A DNA stretch of 64,000 nt from assembly GCF_019956555.1 (NCBI RefSeq), contig NZ_JAHBDQ010000066.1, positions 62,001-126,000 on the forward strand, in the 5' to 3' direction. Position numbers and translations under genes: made by a program. Source of the DNA: Pseudomonas sp. A-RE-19 (GTDB lineage: Bacteria > Pseudomonadota > Gammaproteobacteria > Pseudomonadales > Pseudomonadaceae). Position 1 is the stretch's first letter. The number at the start of each line of letters is the position of its first letter. Of the stretch, positions 55,008 through 64,000 are shown one piece after another. A model generated the notes under the pieces. It worked only from the letters and a program-made list of their open reading frames with translations, was not told where the DNA came from and searched no databases.

Positions 55008-57320
55008 ATGAGAAGACGACCAGGGAAGGACGACCGCGAGCCGACCCAGGCTCAGCGGCTGTTTCGGCGGATGGTTCGCGAGTGGCTATGGGTCAGTTTG
55101 ATCCTGTTGCCGCTGACGGCGATGCTGTCCATGAGCCAAGGCCTGACCTTGAGCAATCTGCTGTACGACAACCTGCGCCGGCTAAGCCCGCTGCCGGTGG
55201 ACCCACGAATACTCATCGTCACGATCGACGACTACAGCTTGCAGCAGCTTGGCCAATGGCCGTGGTCGCGGGCCGTGCACGCGCAACTGCTGGATAGGCT
55301 CAGCGCCGCGAAGGTTAAAGGCGTTCTGTTCGACGTAATCTTCAGCGAGCCCGCTAGTCACCCCGGCAGTGATCAGCTATTGGCCCAGGCAGCTTGTCGG
55401 GCCGGGAATGTTTTCGTGCCGCTGCTGCGCGAAGGCGTCGCGCGATATGGGCAGCCTCTGGGGGAAATTGAACCGGTGGCCCCGTTGAGCCATTGCGCCA
55501 AAGGCATCGGGCACATCAATGCCGAAGCGGATGCCGACGGGATCGTGCGCAGCGTGTATTTAAGCGAAGGATCGGCGCAGAAACCACGCGCACAACTGGC
55601 CTGGCTGCTGTATGAAGAAGCCCTCGCCGACAAGGAAAAAGCCCCGATGCCCGGCGTTCCTGCCCTGCCATCGGCGCAAGGCTGGCAACGAGCCCACGAA
55701 ATACGGATTCCTTTCATCCGTTCCGACGCGGGTTTTCCCAGTGTCCCTTACGTCAGCGTACTGCGTGGCGAAGTCCCGCCCGAGTTGTTGCGCGATCGTT
55801 TGATCCTGATCGGCTCAACCGCTCCAGGCCTGGGGGACCGTTATGTGACACCGCAATCGGCGAGCATCGGCACCACACCGGGCATCGAGATTCAGGCGAA
55901 TATCCTCAACGGGCTGCTGCAACAGCGCAACATTGTGGTTCTCGATCAGCACTTGGCGGCGTTGCTGTCGGTGGTGATTGTCGGTGAATTGCTGGGCCTG
56001 CTGTTGGTGCGTCCGCGTCGCGCCCTGTGGCTGACCCTGGGTGCAATGGCGGCCGCTCTGCTGGGTTCGGGTGTACTGATGCGGCTTGGCTGGTGGTGGT
56101 CACCGGCTGCCAGTCTGCTGGGTATTTTGCTGGGTTACCTGATCTGGAATTGGCGAAGGCTGAACGCGGTGCTCGCCTATTTCGGTTGGGAACTGGCGCG
56201 TCTGGACAGTGAGCCAAAAGTCTTTCCCGAACGCCGCCGCACCCAGGCCCCGGCCGGCGATGTGCTGCAAGGGCAAATCGTCGCGTTGGAGCAGGCCATG
56301 AGCCGGACCCGCGACACCCGGCGTTTCATTGCCGATGGGCTGGAATACCTGCCGGTGGCGACGCTGATCAGCGATCCGGGCGGGCGTATTCTGCTGGCCA
56401 ACCGCAAAGCGCGAGAGGTGTTTTCCTGTGGTCTGGTGGGCGAGGACGTGCTCGAGCAACTGAGCGACCTGGGCTACCCGGCGCTGTCCGACGGAACGCC
56501 ATCTGCATTGTCGACCCTGGAGACGGTGGAGTTTCGCGATATTCAGGCTCGCAGCCTGCGTCTGGATCGGGCACCGCTGTTGCCGGCCGAAGGTGACTCT
56601 GTGATTGGCTGGCTGCTGAGCCTCACTGACTTGAGTGTCGAGCGGGATGCTGAAGAACAGCGAGCCGTATTGTTGCGCTTTTTGTCCCATGACCTCAGGG
56701 CTCCCCACTCGGCGATTCTGGCTTTGCTCGACGTTCAGCGGCATCAAGTGGCCGGCGACACCCAGGTGTTCAGCCAAATCGAGTTACAAGTACGCAAGGC
56801 GCTGAACCTGACCGAAGCTTTTGTGCAGTTGGCAAAAGCCGAGTCCGAGGCCTATCAGTTTCAGCCGAGCATATTCGCGATGCTGTTGCTCGATACCTTC
56901 GACCAAGCCTCGAGCATCGCACATCTGAAGAACATTCAACTGCGGCATGACCTCGATGAAGACGCTGAGCCGTTGGTCCTGGCCGATCAATCGCTACTGA
57001 CACGGGCACTTTTCAACCTGCTGGAAAACGCCATCAAGTACAGTCCGGCGGGTTCGCAGATCTCGGTGCGGGTGAGTTGTACCGGGGGCTGGTTGAAGTG
57101 CGAGATCGCTGATCAGGGCCGAGGGATTGCCGTCGAAGAACTTCCCGAGTTGTTCAGTCAGTATCGGCGTTTTACCTCGGCTCATGGCAGCGACGGCCTG
57201 GGGCTGGGTTTGTCCATGGTCAAGGCCGTGGTGGATCGTCATGGCGGGAGGATTTCCTGTCATAGCGTGGTGGGGCAAGGCACGACGTTCACTGTCCAGC
57301 TGCCGCTATTGAGCGACTGA
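55008..57320 (+). CDS. CHASE2-domain sensor histidine kinase
   Basis: A 770-residue membrane sensor kinase. After TM1 (near residues 28-48) comes an extracytoplasmic CHASE2 domain starting DPRILIVTIDDYSLQQLGQW. Three membrane helices follow (about residues 310-385, including VVIVGELLGLLLV and ASLLGILLGYLIW). Next are a PAS-like domain (PVATLISDPGGRILLANRKA) and a HisKA domain with His561 in FLSHDLRAPHSAI. The HATPase has the N box ALFNLLENAIKYSP and G boxes ADQGRGIA and GLGLGLSMVKAVV. It probably phosphorylates the response regulator at 52.5 kb. The usual Leu/Thr after the DLRAP motif is His/Ser here. Confidence 0.93.
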   Translation: MRRRPGKDDREPTQAQRLFRRMVREWLWVSLILLPLTAMLSMSQGLTLSNLLYDNLRRLSPLPVDPRILIVTIDDYSLQQLGQWPWSRAVHAQLLDRLSAAKVKGVLFDVIFSEPASHPGSDQLLAQAACRAGNVFVPLLREGVARYGQPLGEIEPVAPLSHCAKGIGHINAEADADGIVRSVYLSEGSAQKPRAQLAWLLYEEALADKEKAPMPGVPALPSAQGWQRAHEIRIPFIRSDAGFPSVPYVSVLRGEVPPELLRDRLILIGSTAPGLGDRYVTPQSASIGTTPGIEIQANILNGLLQQRNIVVLDQHLAALLSVVIVGELLGLLLVRPRRALWLTLGAMAAALLGSGVLMRLGWWWSPAASLLGILLGYLIWNWRRLNAVLAYFGWELARLDSEPKVFPERRRTQAPAGDVLQGQIVALEQAMSRTRDTRRFIADGLEYLPVATLISDPGGRILLANRKAREVFSCGLVGEDVLEQLSDLGYPALSDGTPSALSTLETVEFRDIQARSLRLDRAPLLPAEGDSVIGWLLSLTDLSVERDAEEQRAVLLRFLSHDLRAPHSAILALLDVQRHQVAGDTQVFSQIELQVRKALNLTEAFVQLAKAESEAYQFQPSIFAMLLLDTFDQASSIAHLKNIQLRHDLDEDAEPLVLADQSLLTRALFNLLENAIKYSPAGSQISVRVSCTGGWLKCEIADQGRGIAVEELPELFSQYRRFTSAHGSDGLGLGLSMVKAVVDRHGGRISCHSVVGQGTTFTVQLPLLSD

Positions 57321-57343
57321 AGCCAGACGCTTTCAACGGGCAT

Positions 57344-57374
57344 AAAAAAACCGGCGATATCAGCCGGTTTTTTT
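57344..57374. terminator. Terminator after the sensor kinase
   Basis: AAAAACCGGC/GCCGGTTTTT with a seven-base loop and runs of A and T on the two sides. It is followed by an AT-rich stretch to the plsC stop that includes a perfect DnaA box (57489-57497). Confidence 0.85.
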
Positions 57375-57502
57375 ACGTCCGAAAAAACTTATGCACGTTT
57401 TTCGACTTTTTATTTGCTTAAGAAATATGCATATAAATCATAAGCTTAAAAACAAATTTCGACGTTTTTCAACAAAACGGTACACAGGTTATCCACAGAA
57501 TC

Positions 57503-58282
57503 TCAGACAGTCACTTGATCGGTGGCATTGGGTGCCGCCGGCGCTGCTGGCAGCGAACCCATCTCACGCTGCATCTGTTCGTTCCAGGCCTGCACCCGGT
57601 CATTCAGGTCGGCAATGGCTCGTGGCCCGTTACCCTCGGCATACATCGGCGCGCCGATGATGACGGTGATCACGCCCTGTTTCTTCGCCCAACCGGTTTT
57701 CGGCCAGAACTTGCCGGCATTGTGCGCAATCGGCAGCACGGGGAGTGACGCATTGACGGCCAACGCCGTGCCACCGCGGGAGAACTTGCCGATGGTGCCG
57801 TAGGGAACGCGAGTCCCTTCCGGGAAGATCAGTACCCAGACATTGTCCTTAAGCAGCTCATCGCCCTTTTTCGCCACATGCTTGAGCGCCGCTTTCGGGT
57901 TGCCACGGTCGATGGCGATCGGCCGCAACATGGCCATGGCCCAACCGAAGAACGGCACGTAGAGCAGTTCACGCTTGAGCACCTGGCTCAGCGGTTCGAA
58001 ATAGGCCGAGAGAAAGAACGTCTCCCAAGTGCTCTGGTGGTTCGACTGAATCACGCAGGCCTGGTCGGGCACGTTCTCGGCGCCTTTCACTTCGTAGCTG
58101 ATGCCCAGAAAGACTTTGCTCAGCCACAAGGCACAGCGACACCAGTACACGTTGATAAAGCGATAACGCGCCTTGAACGGCAGAAACGGCGCGATGAAAA
58201 AGCTCAGGGTGCACCAGAGCAAAGAGCTGGTGCCCAGCAGCAGGTAAAAGAGGAAAGTTCTGATGGCCTGCAGTATCGACAT
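57503..58282 (-). CDS. plsC: 1-acyl-sn-glycerol-3-phosphate acyltransferase
   Basis: Makes phosphatidic acid from lysophosphatidic acid at the inner membrane, 259 residues from MSILQAIRTFLFYLLLG; the open frame extends 15 codons upstream but without family-like residues. The acyltransferase motifs are present: NHQSTWETFF (the HX4E catalytic motif) and the glycerophosphate-binding FPEGTRVPYG. It lies downstream of gmhB (81-base gap) on the same strand. Confidence 0.95.
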   Translation of the reverse strand: MSILQAIRTFLFYLLLGTSSLLWCTLSFFIAPFLPFKARYRFINVYWCRCALWLSKVFLGISYEVKGAENVPDQACVIQSNHQSTWETFFLSAYFEPLSQVLKRELLYVPFFGWAMAMLRPIAIDRGNPKAALKHVAKKGDELLKDNVWVLIFPEGTRVPYGTIGKFSRGGTALAVNASLPVLPIAHNAGKFWPKTGWAKKQGVITVIIGAPMYAEGNGPRAIADLNDRVQAWNEQMQREMGSLPAAPAAPNATDQVTV

Positions 58283-58363
58283 GGCGATATTTACCGTTGC
58301 GGGCATTGCCCGCCTATTCAAGCGCACTCCCGATCAGTCCTTGGTCAGGATGTCAGAAGAGCC

Positions 58364-58897
58364 TTAGTTGTGGATAAGTTCCGCGGCAATCGCCGCCAGA
58401 TCGTCAAAAATCAAGGTGCCCGCCGGTAGGGTTTTGCCCTGAGTCTTTTCGCCTTTCCCGGTCTTTACCAAAACTGGCTGAGAGTCGACGGCTCTGGCGG
58501 CTTCCAGGTCACCGAGAGTATCGCCGACGAACCATAGATTCGTCAGCGAAACGTTGTAATGCGCGGCGATGGTTTTCAACATCCCGGGTTTTGGCTTGCG
58601 GCAATCGCAGCCATCGTCTGGCCCGTGCGGGCAGTAGACGATCAGCCCGACTTCGCCGCCCTGCTCCGCCACCAGCTCGCGCAAACGAACGTGCATGGCC
58701 TCCAGGGTGGCGATGTCGTAATAGCCGCGAGCGATACCGGACTGGTTGGTAGCGACCGCCACCGTCCAGCCGGCCTTACTCAACTGCGCGATCGCTTCGA
58801 TCGAACCGGGGAGCGGAATCCACTCCTCCACCGACTTGATGTACGCATCGGAGTCGTAATTGATCACTCCGTCCCGATCGAGAATCAGCAGTTTCAA
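58364..58897 (-). CDS. gmhB: D-glycero-beta-D-manno-heptose-1,7-bisphosphate 7-phosphatase
   Basis: HAD-family phosphatase of the ADP-heptose pathway for LPS inner core, 177 residues. The start is taken as a TTG giving (M)KLLILDRDGVINYDSD, with AAGGGGC upstream. The HAD nucleophile is in LDRDGVIN, followed by VATNQSGIARGYY. The zinc-binding Cys cluster is CPHGPDDGCDCRKPKPGML. It is ten bases after glyS. Confidence 0.94.
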   Translation of the reverse strand: MKLLILDRDGVINYDSDAYIKSVEEWIPLPGSIEAIAQLSKAGWTVAVATNQSGIARGYYDIATLEAMHVRLRELVAEQGGEVGLIVYCPHGPDDGCDCRKPKPGMLKTIAAHYNVSLTNLWFVGDTLGDLEAARAVDSQPVLVKTGKGEKTQGKTLPAGTLIFDDLAAIAAELIHN

Positions 58898-58907
58898 CAG
58901 CAGCCCC

Positions 58908-60962
58908 TTAGCCCAGCAGCGAAATGTCAGCGACGCCCAGGAACAACCCACGCAGACGCGCCAGCAGCGCATAGCGGTTGGCTCGCACCTTGGCGTCTTC
59001 AGCGTTGACCATCACCGCTTCGAAGAACGCATCCACCGGCTCGCGCAAGGCGGCCAGACGCGCCAGCGATTCGCTGTACTGACGCGCAGCGGCCATTGGC
59101 TGCACAGCCTGGTCAGCCTGCTGGATCGCCGAATACAGCGAGAACTCGTTGGCGTTGTCGAAGTACTTGGCTTCAACGACCGACGGAACGCTGCCTTCGA
59201 TCTTGCTCAGCAAGTTCGAAACGCGCTTGTTCACGGCGGCCAGGGCTGCAGCTTCCGGCAGTTTGCGGAAGGCTTCCACCGCTTGTACGCGCTGATCGAA
59301 GTCCAGCGCCGAGCCTGGCTTCAGGGCACGGACCGACAGGTAAGTCCCGACGTCAACGCCTTCGTCTTCATAACGGGCACGCAGACGGTCGAAGATGAAT
59401 TCCAGCACCGAGTCATTCAGGCCGGCGGCCTTGATCTTGGTACCGAACGCATTCACGGCAAACGCCACGGCGTCGTTCAGATCGAGGTCGAGCTTCTTGT
59501 CGATCAGGATCCGCAGTACACCCAACGCAGCACGGCGCAGGGCATACGGGTCTTTGCTACCGGTCGGCAGCATGCCGATACCGAAAATGCCCACCAGCGT
59601 GTCGAGCTTGTCGGCAATAGCAACTGCCGCACCGGTCAGGGTGGTCGGCAGTTCAGCGCCGGCACCGCGCGGCATGTACTGCTCGTTCAGCGCCAAGGCG
59701 ACTTCTTCAGGCTCGCCGTCGTTGAGGGCGTAGTAGTAACCGGCGACACCTTGCATCTCCGGGAACTCACCAACCATCTCGGTCGCCAGGTCGCACTTGG
59801 ACAGCAGGCCTGCACGGGAAGCCCAGACAGCGTTGCCGCCAATGCGTTGAGCGATGAACGCAGCGAGTTTGGAAACGCGTTCGGCCTTGTCGTAGACGCT
59901 GCCGAGTTTTTCCTGGAACACCACGTTTTGCAGACGCAGGTTGAAGTCTTCGAGTTTCTGCTTCTTGTCTTGCTTGAAGAAGAACTCGGCGTCGGTCAGG
60001 CGTGGGCGAACCACTTTCTCGTTACCGGCGATGATTTGTTGCGGGTCTTTGCTTTCGATGTTGGCCACGGTAATGAAACGAGGCAGCAACTTGCCGTCGG
60101 CATCCAGCAGGCAGAAATACTTCTGGTTGTCCTGCATGGTGGTGATCAGCGCTTCTTGCGGTACGTCGAGGAAACGTTCTTCGAACGAGCACACCAGCGG
60201 CACCGGCCATTCAACCAGTGCGGTCACTTCGTCGAGCAGGCTCGGCGGCACGATGGCCGTCCCTTCCTGCAGCGTCGCCAGTTCTTCGGTGCGCTTGCTG
60301 ATCAGTTCACGACGCTCGTTGGCATCGGCCAGAACGTAAGCAGCACGCAGATCGCTCAGGTAGTTGGCCGGCGAGGTGATGCGCACGCTTTCTGGATGGT
60401 GGAAGCGGTGGCCACGGGAATCGCGGCCGGCCTTCTGGGCAAGGATGGTGCAGTCGATGACGTGATCACCGAGCAGCATCACCAGCCACTGGGTCGGGCG
60501 AACGAATTCTTCCTTGCGAGCACCCCAGCGCATGCGCTTGGGGATCGGCAGATCGTTCAGGGAGTCTTCGACGATGGTCGGCATCAGGCTCGCGGTCGGC
60601 TTGCCGGCGATGCTTTGGCTGTAGCGCAGTTTCGGACCGCTCTGATCGATTTCGCTCAGCTCGACGCCGCATTTCTTGGCGAAGCCCAGGGCTGCTTGAG
60701 TCGGGTTGCCTTCGGCATCGAATGCGGCCTGACGCGGCGGGCCGTCGAGGTTGATGCTGCGGTCCGGCTGCTGAGTCGCCAGCGCGGTGATCAGCACGGC
60801 CAGACGACGAGGCGCGGCGTAGACGGTTTTGGTTTCGTAGTTCAGGCCGGCAGCTTGCAGGCCTTTGTCGATACCGGCCAGAAACGCGTCGGCCAGGGTG
60901 TTCAGGGCTTTGGGTGGCAGTTCTTCGGTGCCCAGTTCAACCAGAAAATCTTGAGCACTCAT
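58908..60962 (-). CDS. glyS: Glycyl-tRNA synthetase beta subunit
   Basis: Large subunit of the alpha2beta2 glycyl-tRNA synthetase, 684 residues, standard length. It starts [20 protein letters not shown], and motifs such as [16 protein letters not shown]-like and [19 protein letters not shown] are recognisable. The C-terminal DALR-like anticodon-binding domain ends the protein. Its ATG overlaps the glyQ stop by four bases. Confidence 0.98.
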   Translation of the reverse strand: MSAQDFLVELGTEELPPKALNTLADAFLAGIDKGLQAAGLNYETKTVYAAPRRLAVLITALATQQPDRSINLDGPPRQAAFDAEGNPTQAALGFAKKCGVELSEIDQSGPKLRYSQSIAGKPTASLMPTIVEDSLNDLPIPKRMRWGARKEEFVRPTQWLVMLLGDHVIDCTILAQKAGRDSRGHRFHHPESVRITSPANYLSDLRAAYVLADANERRELISKRTEELATLQEGTAIVPPSLLDEVTALVEWPVPLVCSFEERFLDVPQEALITTMQDNQKYFCLLDADGKLLPRFITVANIESKDPQQIIAGNEKVVRPRLTDAEFFFKQDKKQKLEDFNLRLQNVVFQEKLGSVYDKAERVSKLAAFIAQRIGGNAVWASRAGLLSKCDLATEMVGEFPEMQGVAGYYYALNDGEPEEVALALNEQYMPRGAGAELPTTLTGAAVAIADKLDTLVGIFGIGMLPTGSKDPYALRRAALGVLRILIDKKLDLDLNDAVAFAVNAFGTKIKAAGLNDSVLEFIFDRLRARYEDEGVDVGTYLSVRALKPGSALDFDQRVQAVEAFRKLPEAAALAAVNKRVSNLLSKIEGSVPSVVEAKYFDNANEFSLYSAIQQADQAVQPMAAARQYSESLARLAALREPVDAFFEAVMVNAEDAKVRANRYALLARLRGLFLGVADISLLG

Positions 60963-61912
60963 TGTGCAGCCTCCAGCTTGGCCAGTACTTCATCACGCAG
61001 GTCCGGGGTCGCCATCGGGAAGCCCAGCTTGGCGCGAGCCAGCAGGTAGGCTTGCGCAACGGAACGCGCCAGGGTGCGTACACGCAGAATGTATTGCTGA
61101 CGCGCGGTCACCGAGATCGCCCGGCGCGCATCCAGCAGGTTGAAGGTGTGGGACGCCTTCAACACCATTTCATAGCTCGGCAACGGCAATGGCTGATCGA
61201 GTTCGATCAGGCGCTTGGCTTCGCTTTCATAGAAGTCGAACAGTTCGAACAGCTTCTCGACGTTGGCGTGTTCGAAGTTGTAGGTCGACTGCTCCACTTC
61301 GTTCTGGTGGAACACGTCGCCGTAGGTCACCTTGCCGAACGGACCGTCAGCCCAGACCAGGTCGTAGACCGAGTCCACGCCTTGCAGGTACATGGCCAGA
61401 CGCTCCAGACCGTAAGTGATCTCACCGGTCACCGGGTAGCATTCGATACCGCCCGCTTGCTGGAAGTAAGTGAACTGCGTCACTTCCATGCCGTTGAGCC
61501 AGACTTCCCAGCCCAGACCCCAGGCGCCCAGCGTTGGCGACTCCCAGTTGTCTTCGACAAAACGGATGTCGTGCACCAGCGGGTCGAGGCCCACGTGCTT
61601 GAGGGAGCCCAGGTACAGTTCCTGGAAGTTGTCCGGGTTCGGCTTCAGGACTACCTGGAACTGATAGTAGTGCTGCAGACGGTTCGGGTTTTCGCCGTAG
61701 CGGCCGTCAGTCGGGCGACGACTGGGCTGCACATAAGCGGCGTTCCAGGTTTCCGGGCCGATGGCGCGCAGGAACGTGGCAGTGTGGAAAGTGCCGGCGC
61801 CTACTTCCATATCGTAGGGCTGAAGTACCACACAACCTTGCTCGGCCCAGTATTGCTGGAGGGCGAGGATCAAGTCTTGGAAGGTACGCACGGCTGGCGT
61901 AGGCTGGCTCAC
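60959..61912 (-). CDS. glyQ: Glycyl-tRNA synthetase alpha subunit
   Basis: Catalytic class II subunit, 317 residues from a GTG giving (M)[18 protein letters not shown]. The frame stays open upstream to 62044, but that part reads across the tag promoter region. [20 protein letters not shown] and [20 protein letters not shown] are class hallmarks. It is divergent from tag with an 81-base gap. Confidence 0.97.
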   Translation of the reverse strand: MSQPTPAVRTFQDLILALQQYWAEQGCVVLQPYDMEVGAGTFHTATFLRAIGPETWNAAYVQPSRRPTDGRYGENPNRLQHYYQFQVVLKPNPDNFQELYLGSLKHVGLDPLVHDIRFVEDNWESPTLGAWGLGWEVWLNGMEVTQFTYFQQAGGIECYPVTGEITYGLERLAMYLQGVDSVYDLVWADGPFGKVTYGDVFHQNEVEQSTYNFEHANVEKLFELFDFYESEAKRLIELDQPLPLPSYEMVLKASHTFNLLDARRAISVTARQQYILRVRTLARSVAQAYLLARAKLGFPMATPDLRDEVLAKLEAAQ

Positions 61913-61993
61913 GAAATTCACCTGTTTCTTGGGCTGCGATTTAAAGAGCGGGAGTATACCCGATTCGGTCCTGCGCACGCCCCCTGGAGCCTT

Positions 61994-62551
61994 ATGCCAC
62001 GCTGCTTTTGGTGTACCGAAGATCCGCTGTACATGGCTTATCACGATCAGGAGTGGGGCACGCCGCTACGCGATGCGCAGGGTTTGTTCGAGTTGCTTTT
62101 GCTCGAAGGGTTCCAGGCCGGGCTTTCCTGGATCACTGTGTTGCGCAAACGAGAGCGTTATCGCGAGGTGCTGTTTGGCTTCGACGTGCAGCGCGTGGCG
62201 CAGATGAGCGATGCGGAAATCGATGAATTGATGCTCGATCCGGGAATCATCCGCAATCGCCTCAAGCTCAACGCGGCTCGACGCAATGCCCAGGCCTGGC
62301 TGGCGCTGGAGGACCCGGCGGCGTTTCTCTGGTCGTTCGTCGGTGGAACACCTGTGATCAATCATTTCAAGGATCGCAGTGAAGTTCCGGCCGTCACACC
62401 GGTCGCCGTCGAGATGAGCAAAGGCCTGAAAAAAGCCGGCTTCACGTTCGTCGGCCCGACCATTTGTTACGCGTTGATGCAGGCTTCGGGCATGGTCATG
62501 GACCACACTCGGGATTGCGATCGCTACGCCACTTTGGCGATCGGCGGTTAG
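61994..62551 (+). CDS. tag: DNA-3-methyladenine glycosylase I
   Basis: Removes 3-methyladenine from alkylated DNA, 185 residues from [20 protein letters not shown]. The open frame extends far upstream only as an antisense frame of glyQ/glyS. The zinc-binding snap is present: Cys near the N-terminus, His17, and the C-terminal [10 protein letters not shown]. The [20 protein letters not shown] helix is typical. It is followed after 40 bases by the acyltransferase gene. Confidence 0.95.
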   Translation: MPRCFWCTEDPLYMAYHDQEWGTPLRDAQGLFELLLLEGFQAGLSWITVLRKRERYREVLFGFDVQRVAQMSDAEIDELMLDPGIIRNRLKLNAARRNAQAWLALEDPAAFLWSFVGGTPVINHFKDRSEVPAVTPVAVEMSKGLKKAGFTFVGPTICYALMQASGMVMDHTRDCDRYATLAIGG

Positions 62552-62591
62552 AATAGCCGCCTCGCGCACAGCACAAGATCAGGAGTGACCT

Positions 62592-63479
62592 GTGGATAAG
62601 TTTAAAGGCGCCTTGCTGGTAGGCGCTCTGCGGTTGTTTGCCCTGCTCCCGTGGCGGGCAGTGCAGGCGGTAGGTTCGGCGATTGGCTGGGTGATGTGGA
62701 AAACCCCCAACCGTTCTCGAGACGTGGTGCGGATCAACCTCGCCAAGTGTTTCCCGCAAATGGACCCTGCCGAGCGCGAGCGTCTGGTGGGCCAGAGCCT
62801 GAAAGACATTGGCAAATCCCTGACCGAAAGCGCGTGCGCATGGATCTGGCCGGCTCAGCGTTCAATTGACCTGGTGCGGGAAGTCGAAGGCCTCGACGTT
62901 CTGAAAGAGGCGTTGGCATCCGGCAAAGGTGTTGTCGGCATCACCAGCCATCTGGGCAATTGGGAAGTGTTGAACCACTTTTATTGCAGCCAGTGCAAAC
63001 CGATCATTTTCTATCGTCCGCCCAAGCTCAAGGCTGTGGATGACTTGCTGCGCAAGCAGCGGGTGCAATTGGGTAACCGGGTTGCCGCCTCTACCAAGGA
63101 AGGCATCCTCAGCGTGATCAAAGAAGTGCGCAAAGGTGGTGCAGTAGGTATTCCGGCTGACCCGGAACCGGCCGAATCCGCCGGGATCTTCGTGCCATTC
63201 TTCGCCACTCAGGCCCTGACCAGCAAATTCGTACCGAACATGCTGGCCGGCGGTAAAGCGGTCGGCGTGTTCCTGCATGCCCTGCGGTTGCCGGACGGTT
63301 CGGGTTACAAAGTAATCCTCGAAGCCGCGCCCGAGGCCATGTACAGCACCGATACCGAGACGTCTTGCGCGGCCATGAGCCAGGTGGTCGAGCGTTATGT
63401 GCGGGCCTATCCGAGCCAGTACATGTGGAGCATGAAGCGCTTCAAGAAGCGTCCGCCCGGCGAAGCTCGCTGGTATTGA
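62592..63479 (+). CDS. LpxL/HtrB-family lipid A acyltransferase
   Basis: Inner-membrane acyltransferase of 295 residues that adds a secondary acyl chain to lipid A or a related lipid. The start is a GTG with AGGAGTGACC upstream. The catalytic HX4E motif is SHLGNWEVLNHF near residue 120. An N-terminal membrane helix (LLVGALRLFALLPWRAVQAV) and RNINL-like RINLAKCFPQM are typical. Pseudomonads carry more than one paralog, so the exact acyl position is not assigned. Confidence 0.9.
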   Translation: MDKFKGALLVGALRLFALLPWRAVQAVGSAIGWVMWKTPNRSRDVVRINLAKCFPQMDPAERERLVGQSLKDIGKSLTESACAWIWPAQRSIDLVREVEGLDVLKEALASGKGVVGITSHLGNWEVLNHFYCSQCKPIIFYRPPKLKAVDDLLRKQRVQLGNRVAASTKEGILSVIKEVRKGGAVGIPADPEPAESAGIFVPFFATQALTSKFVPNMLAGGKAVGVFLHALRLPDGSGYKVILEAAPEAMYSTDTETSCAAMSQVVERYVRAYPSQYMWSMKRFKKRPPGEARWY

Positions 63480-63495
63480 GGCGATTGGCATGATC

Positions 63496-63519
63496 TGTGG
63501 ATAACCTTGGTTATCCACA
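63496..63519. promoter_or_regulatory. Palindromic pair of DnaA boxes
   Basis: Two perfect DnaA boxes in opposite orientation (TGTGGATAA at 63496 and TTATCCACA at 63511) form a perfect 24-base palindrome. It lies in the 64-base gap between the acyltransferase and PilZ genes. It could bind DnaA or form a hairpin. Confidence 0.75.
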
Positions 63520-63543
63520 ACCGTTCATTCAAGGACGCAGCAG

Positions 63544-63783
63544 ATGTCCGAACAGCGCAAATCGTTTCGCATCAAGATCAGTCACGAAAGCTTTGGCGAA
63601 TGCCTGGGCCAGACCCGCAACCTGTCGACCACGGGCGTCTACGTCAAGCATCCGGCCTTGGCAGCATTGCCCAAGGGCACGGTGGTCTATGGCCAGGTGC
63701 AGGATTTACCCACAGGCGCGCCGCGAGTGCGCATGGAAGTGGTGCTGGTGGACGCCGAAGGGATTGGCCTGCGTTATCTTTGA
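63544..63783 (+). CDS. PilZ-domain protein
   Basis: A 79-residue single-domain PilZ protein, probably a c-di-GMP receptor. The ligand motifs are RKSFR at residue 5 (RxxxR) and NLSTTG near residue 27 (D/NxSxxG). AAGGACGCAGCAG precedes the ATG. Such small proteins often modulate motility or envelope functions. It is convergent with the TPR gene. Confidence 0.88.
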   Translation: MSEQRKSFRIKISHESFGECLGQTRNLSTTGVYVKHPALAALPKGTVVYGQVQDLPTGAPRVRMEVVLVDAEGIGLRYL

Positions 63784-64000
63784 TCAGTGCGCCTGACGTT
63801 CAAGCTTTTTCAGAAACACCGTCATCTCCTTCTCCGCCTGCTTGTCGCCATGGTTGCGGGCGGCTTCCAGGCCCTGTTCCCAGGCCTGACGCGCCGCTGC
63901 GTAATCCGCCAACGCCAGATGGGCCTTGCCCAATAGCTTCCAGGCCGCCGAATACTTTGGATCGAACTCGACACAGCGCTGGAAATGCTCTGCGGCTTTG
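63784..64000 (-). CDS. TPR-repeat protein, C-terminal part (truncated by the window)
   Basis: The minus strand reads from the window edge to a TGA at 63784 without a break. It gives at least one tetratricopeptide repeat (AAEHFQRCVEFDPKYSAAWK, then LLGKAHLALADYAAARQAWE) and a charged C-terminal helix ending KKLERQAH. The 5' end lies beyond 64000. TPR proteins act as protein-interaction scaffolds; the specific partner is unknown. Confidence 0.85.
   Translation of the reverse strand, partial: KAAEHFQRCVEFDPKYSAAWKLLGKAHLALADYAAARQAWEQGLEAARNHGDKQAEKEMTVFLKKLERQAH

Noticed and set aside
58860-61049. A 729-codon plus-strand open frame
   Set aside because: It is antisense to glyS and glyQ, both of which have full family motifs; the frame is a by-product of high-GC codon use.

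Overview
The window is the chromosomal replication-origin region of a Pseudomonas, most probably of the P. fluorescens group. The evidence is the gene order rpmH-rnpA-yidD-yidC-mnmE-mnmG-rsmG-parA-parB-atpIBEFHAGDC-glmU-glmR-glmS on one side of oriC and dnaA-dnaN-recF-gyrB on the other, the high GC content, perfect DnaA boxes (TTATCCACA), parS sites and an OprD-type porin. Every call rests on reading the sequence and on knowledge of families; no database search was run.

Layout. (1) 0.1-10.0 kb, plus strand: an NhaP-type antiporter, a complete RND efflux operon (adaptor, pump, outer-membrane channel), a DUF2252 protein and an unrecognised lipoprotein. (2) 10.2-30.5 kb, minus strand: core genes for hexosamine synthesis (glmS, glmR, glmU), ATP synthase, chromosome partition, tRNA modification, membrane insertion and RNase P/L34. 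All are transcribed away from the origin. (3) 30.5-31.07 kb: oriC between rpmH and dnaA. A second cluster of DnaA-box-like sites lies between mnmG and mnmE (26.2-26.45 kb). (4) 31.07-37.3 kb, plus strand: dnaA, dnaN, recF (with two parS sites) and gyrB, closed by a strong terminator. (5) 37.3-52.4 kb: accessory DNA. (6) 52.5-57.3 kb: a response regulator, a FecR-domain protein and a CHASE2 histidine kinase. (7) 57.5-64 kb: core genes plsC, gmhB, glyS, glyQ, tag, an lpxL-like acyltransferase, a PilZ protein and a truncated TPR gene.

The most interesting part is a compact seven-gene minus-strand operon at 37.7-44.8 kb with a divergent LysR regulator. It encodes a stand-alone adenylation enzyme, a carrier protein, two acyl-CoA-dehydrogenase-like flavoenzymes, an MFS exporter, an alpha/beta hydrolase and a paralog of ketopantoate hydroxymethyltransferase (PanB). 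The adenylation enzyme's specificity-pocket residues read D-L-F-Y-L-A-L-V, almost the code I recall for the L-proline-activating enzymes of pyoluteorin and prodigiosin synthesis. I infer that proline is loaded on the carrier protein, oxidised to a pyrroline or pyrrole thioester, possibly given a C1 unit by the PanB paralog, released and exported. I do not recognise this combination as a described pathway.

Next to it lie an amidase/MHS-transporter/OprD-porin operon, probably for uptake and hydrolysis of an amide, a decayed second amidase, and an AraC regulator divergent from an EamA-type exporter. Perfect DnaA boxes are scattered through the core DNA (at least 23 seen by eye). I saw none between about 32.4 and 57.4 kb, a span that covers dnaN-recF-gyrB as well as the accessory block.
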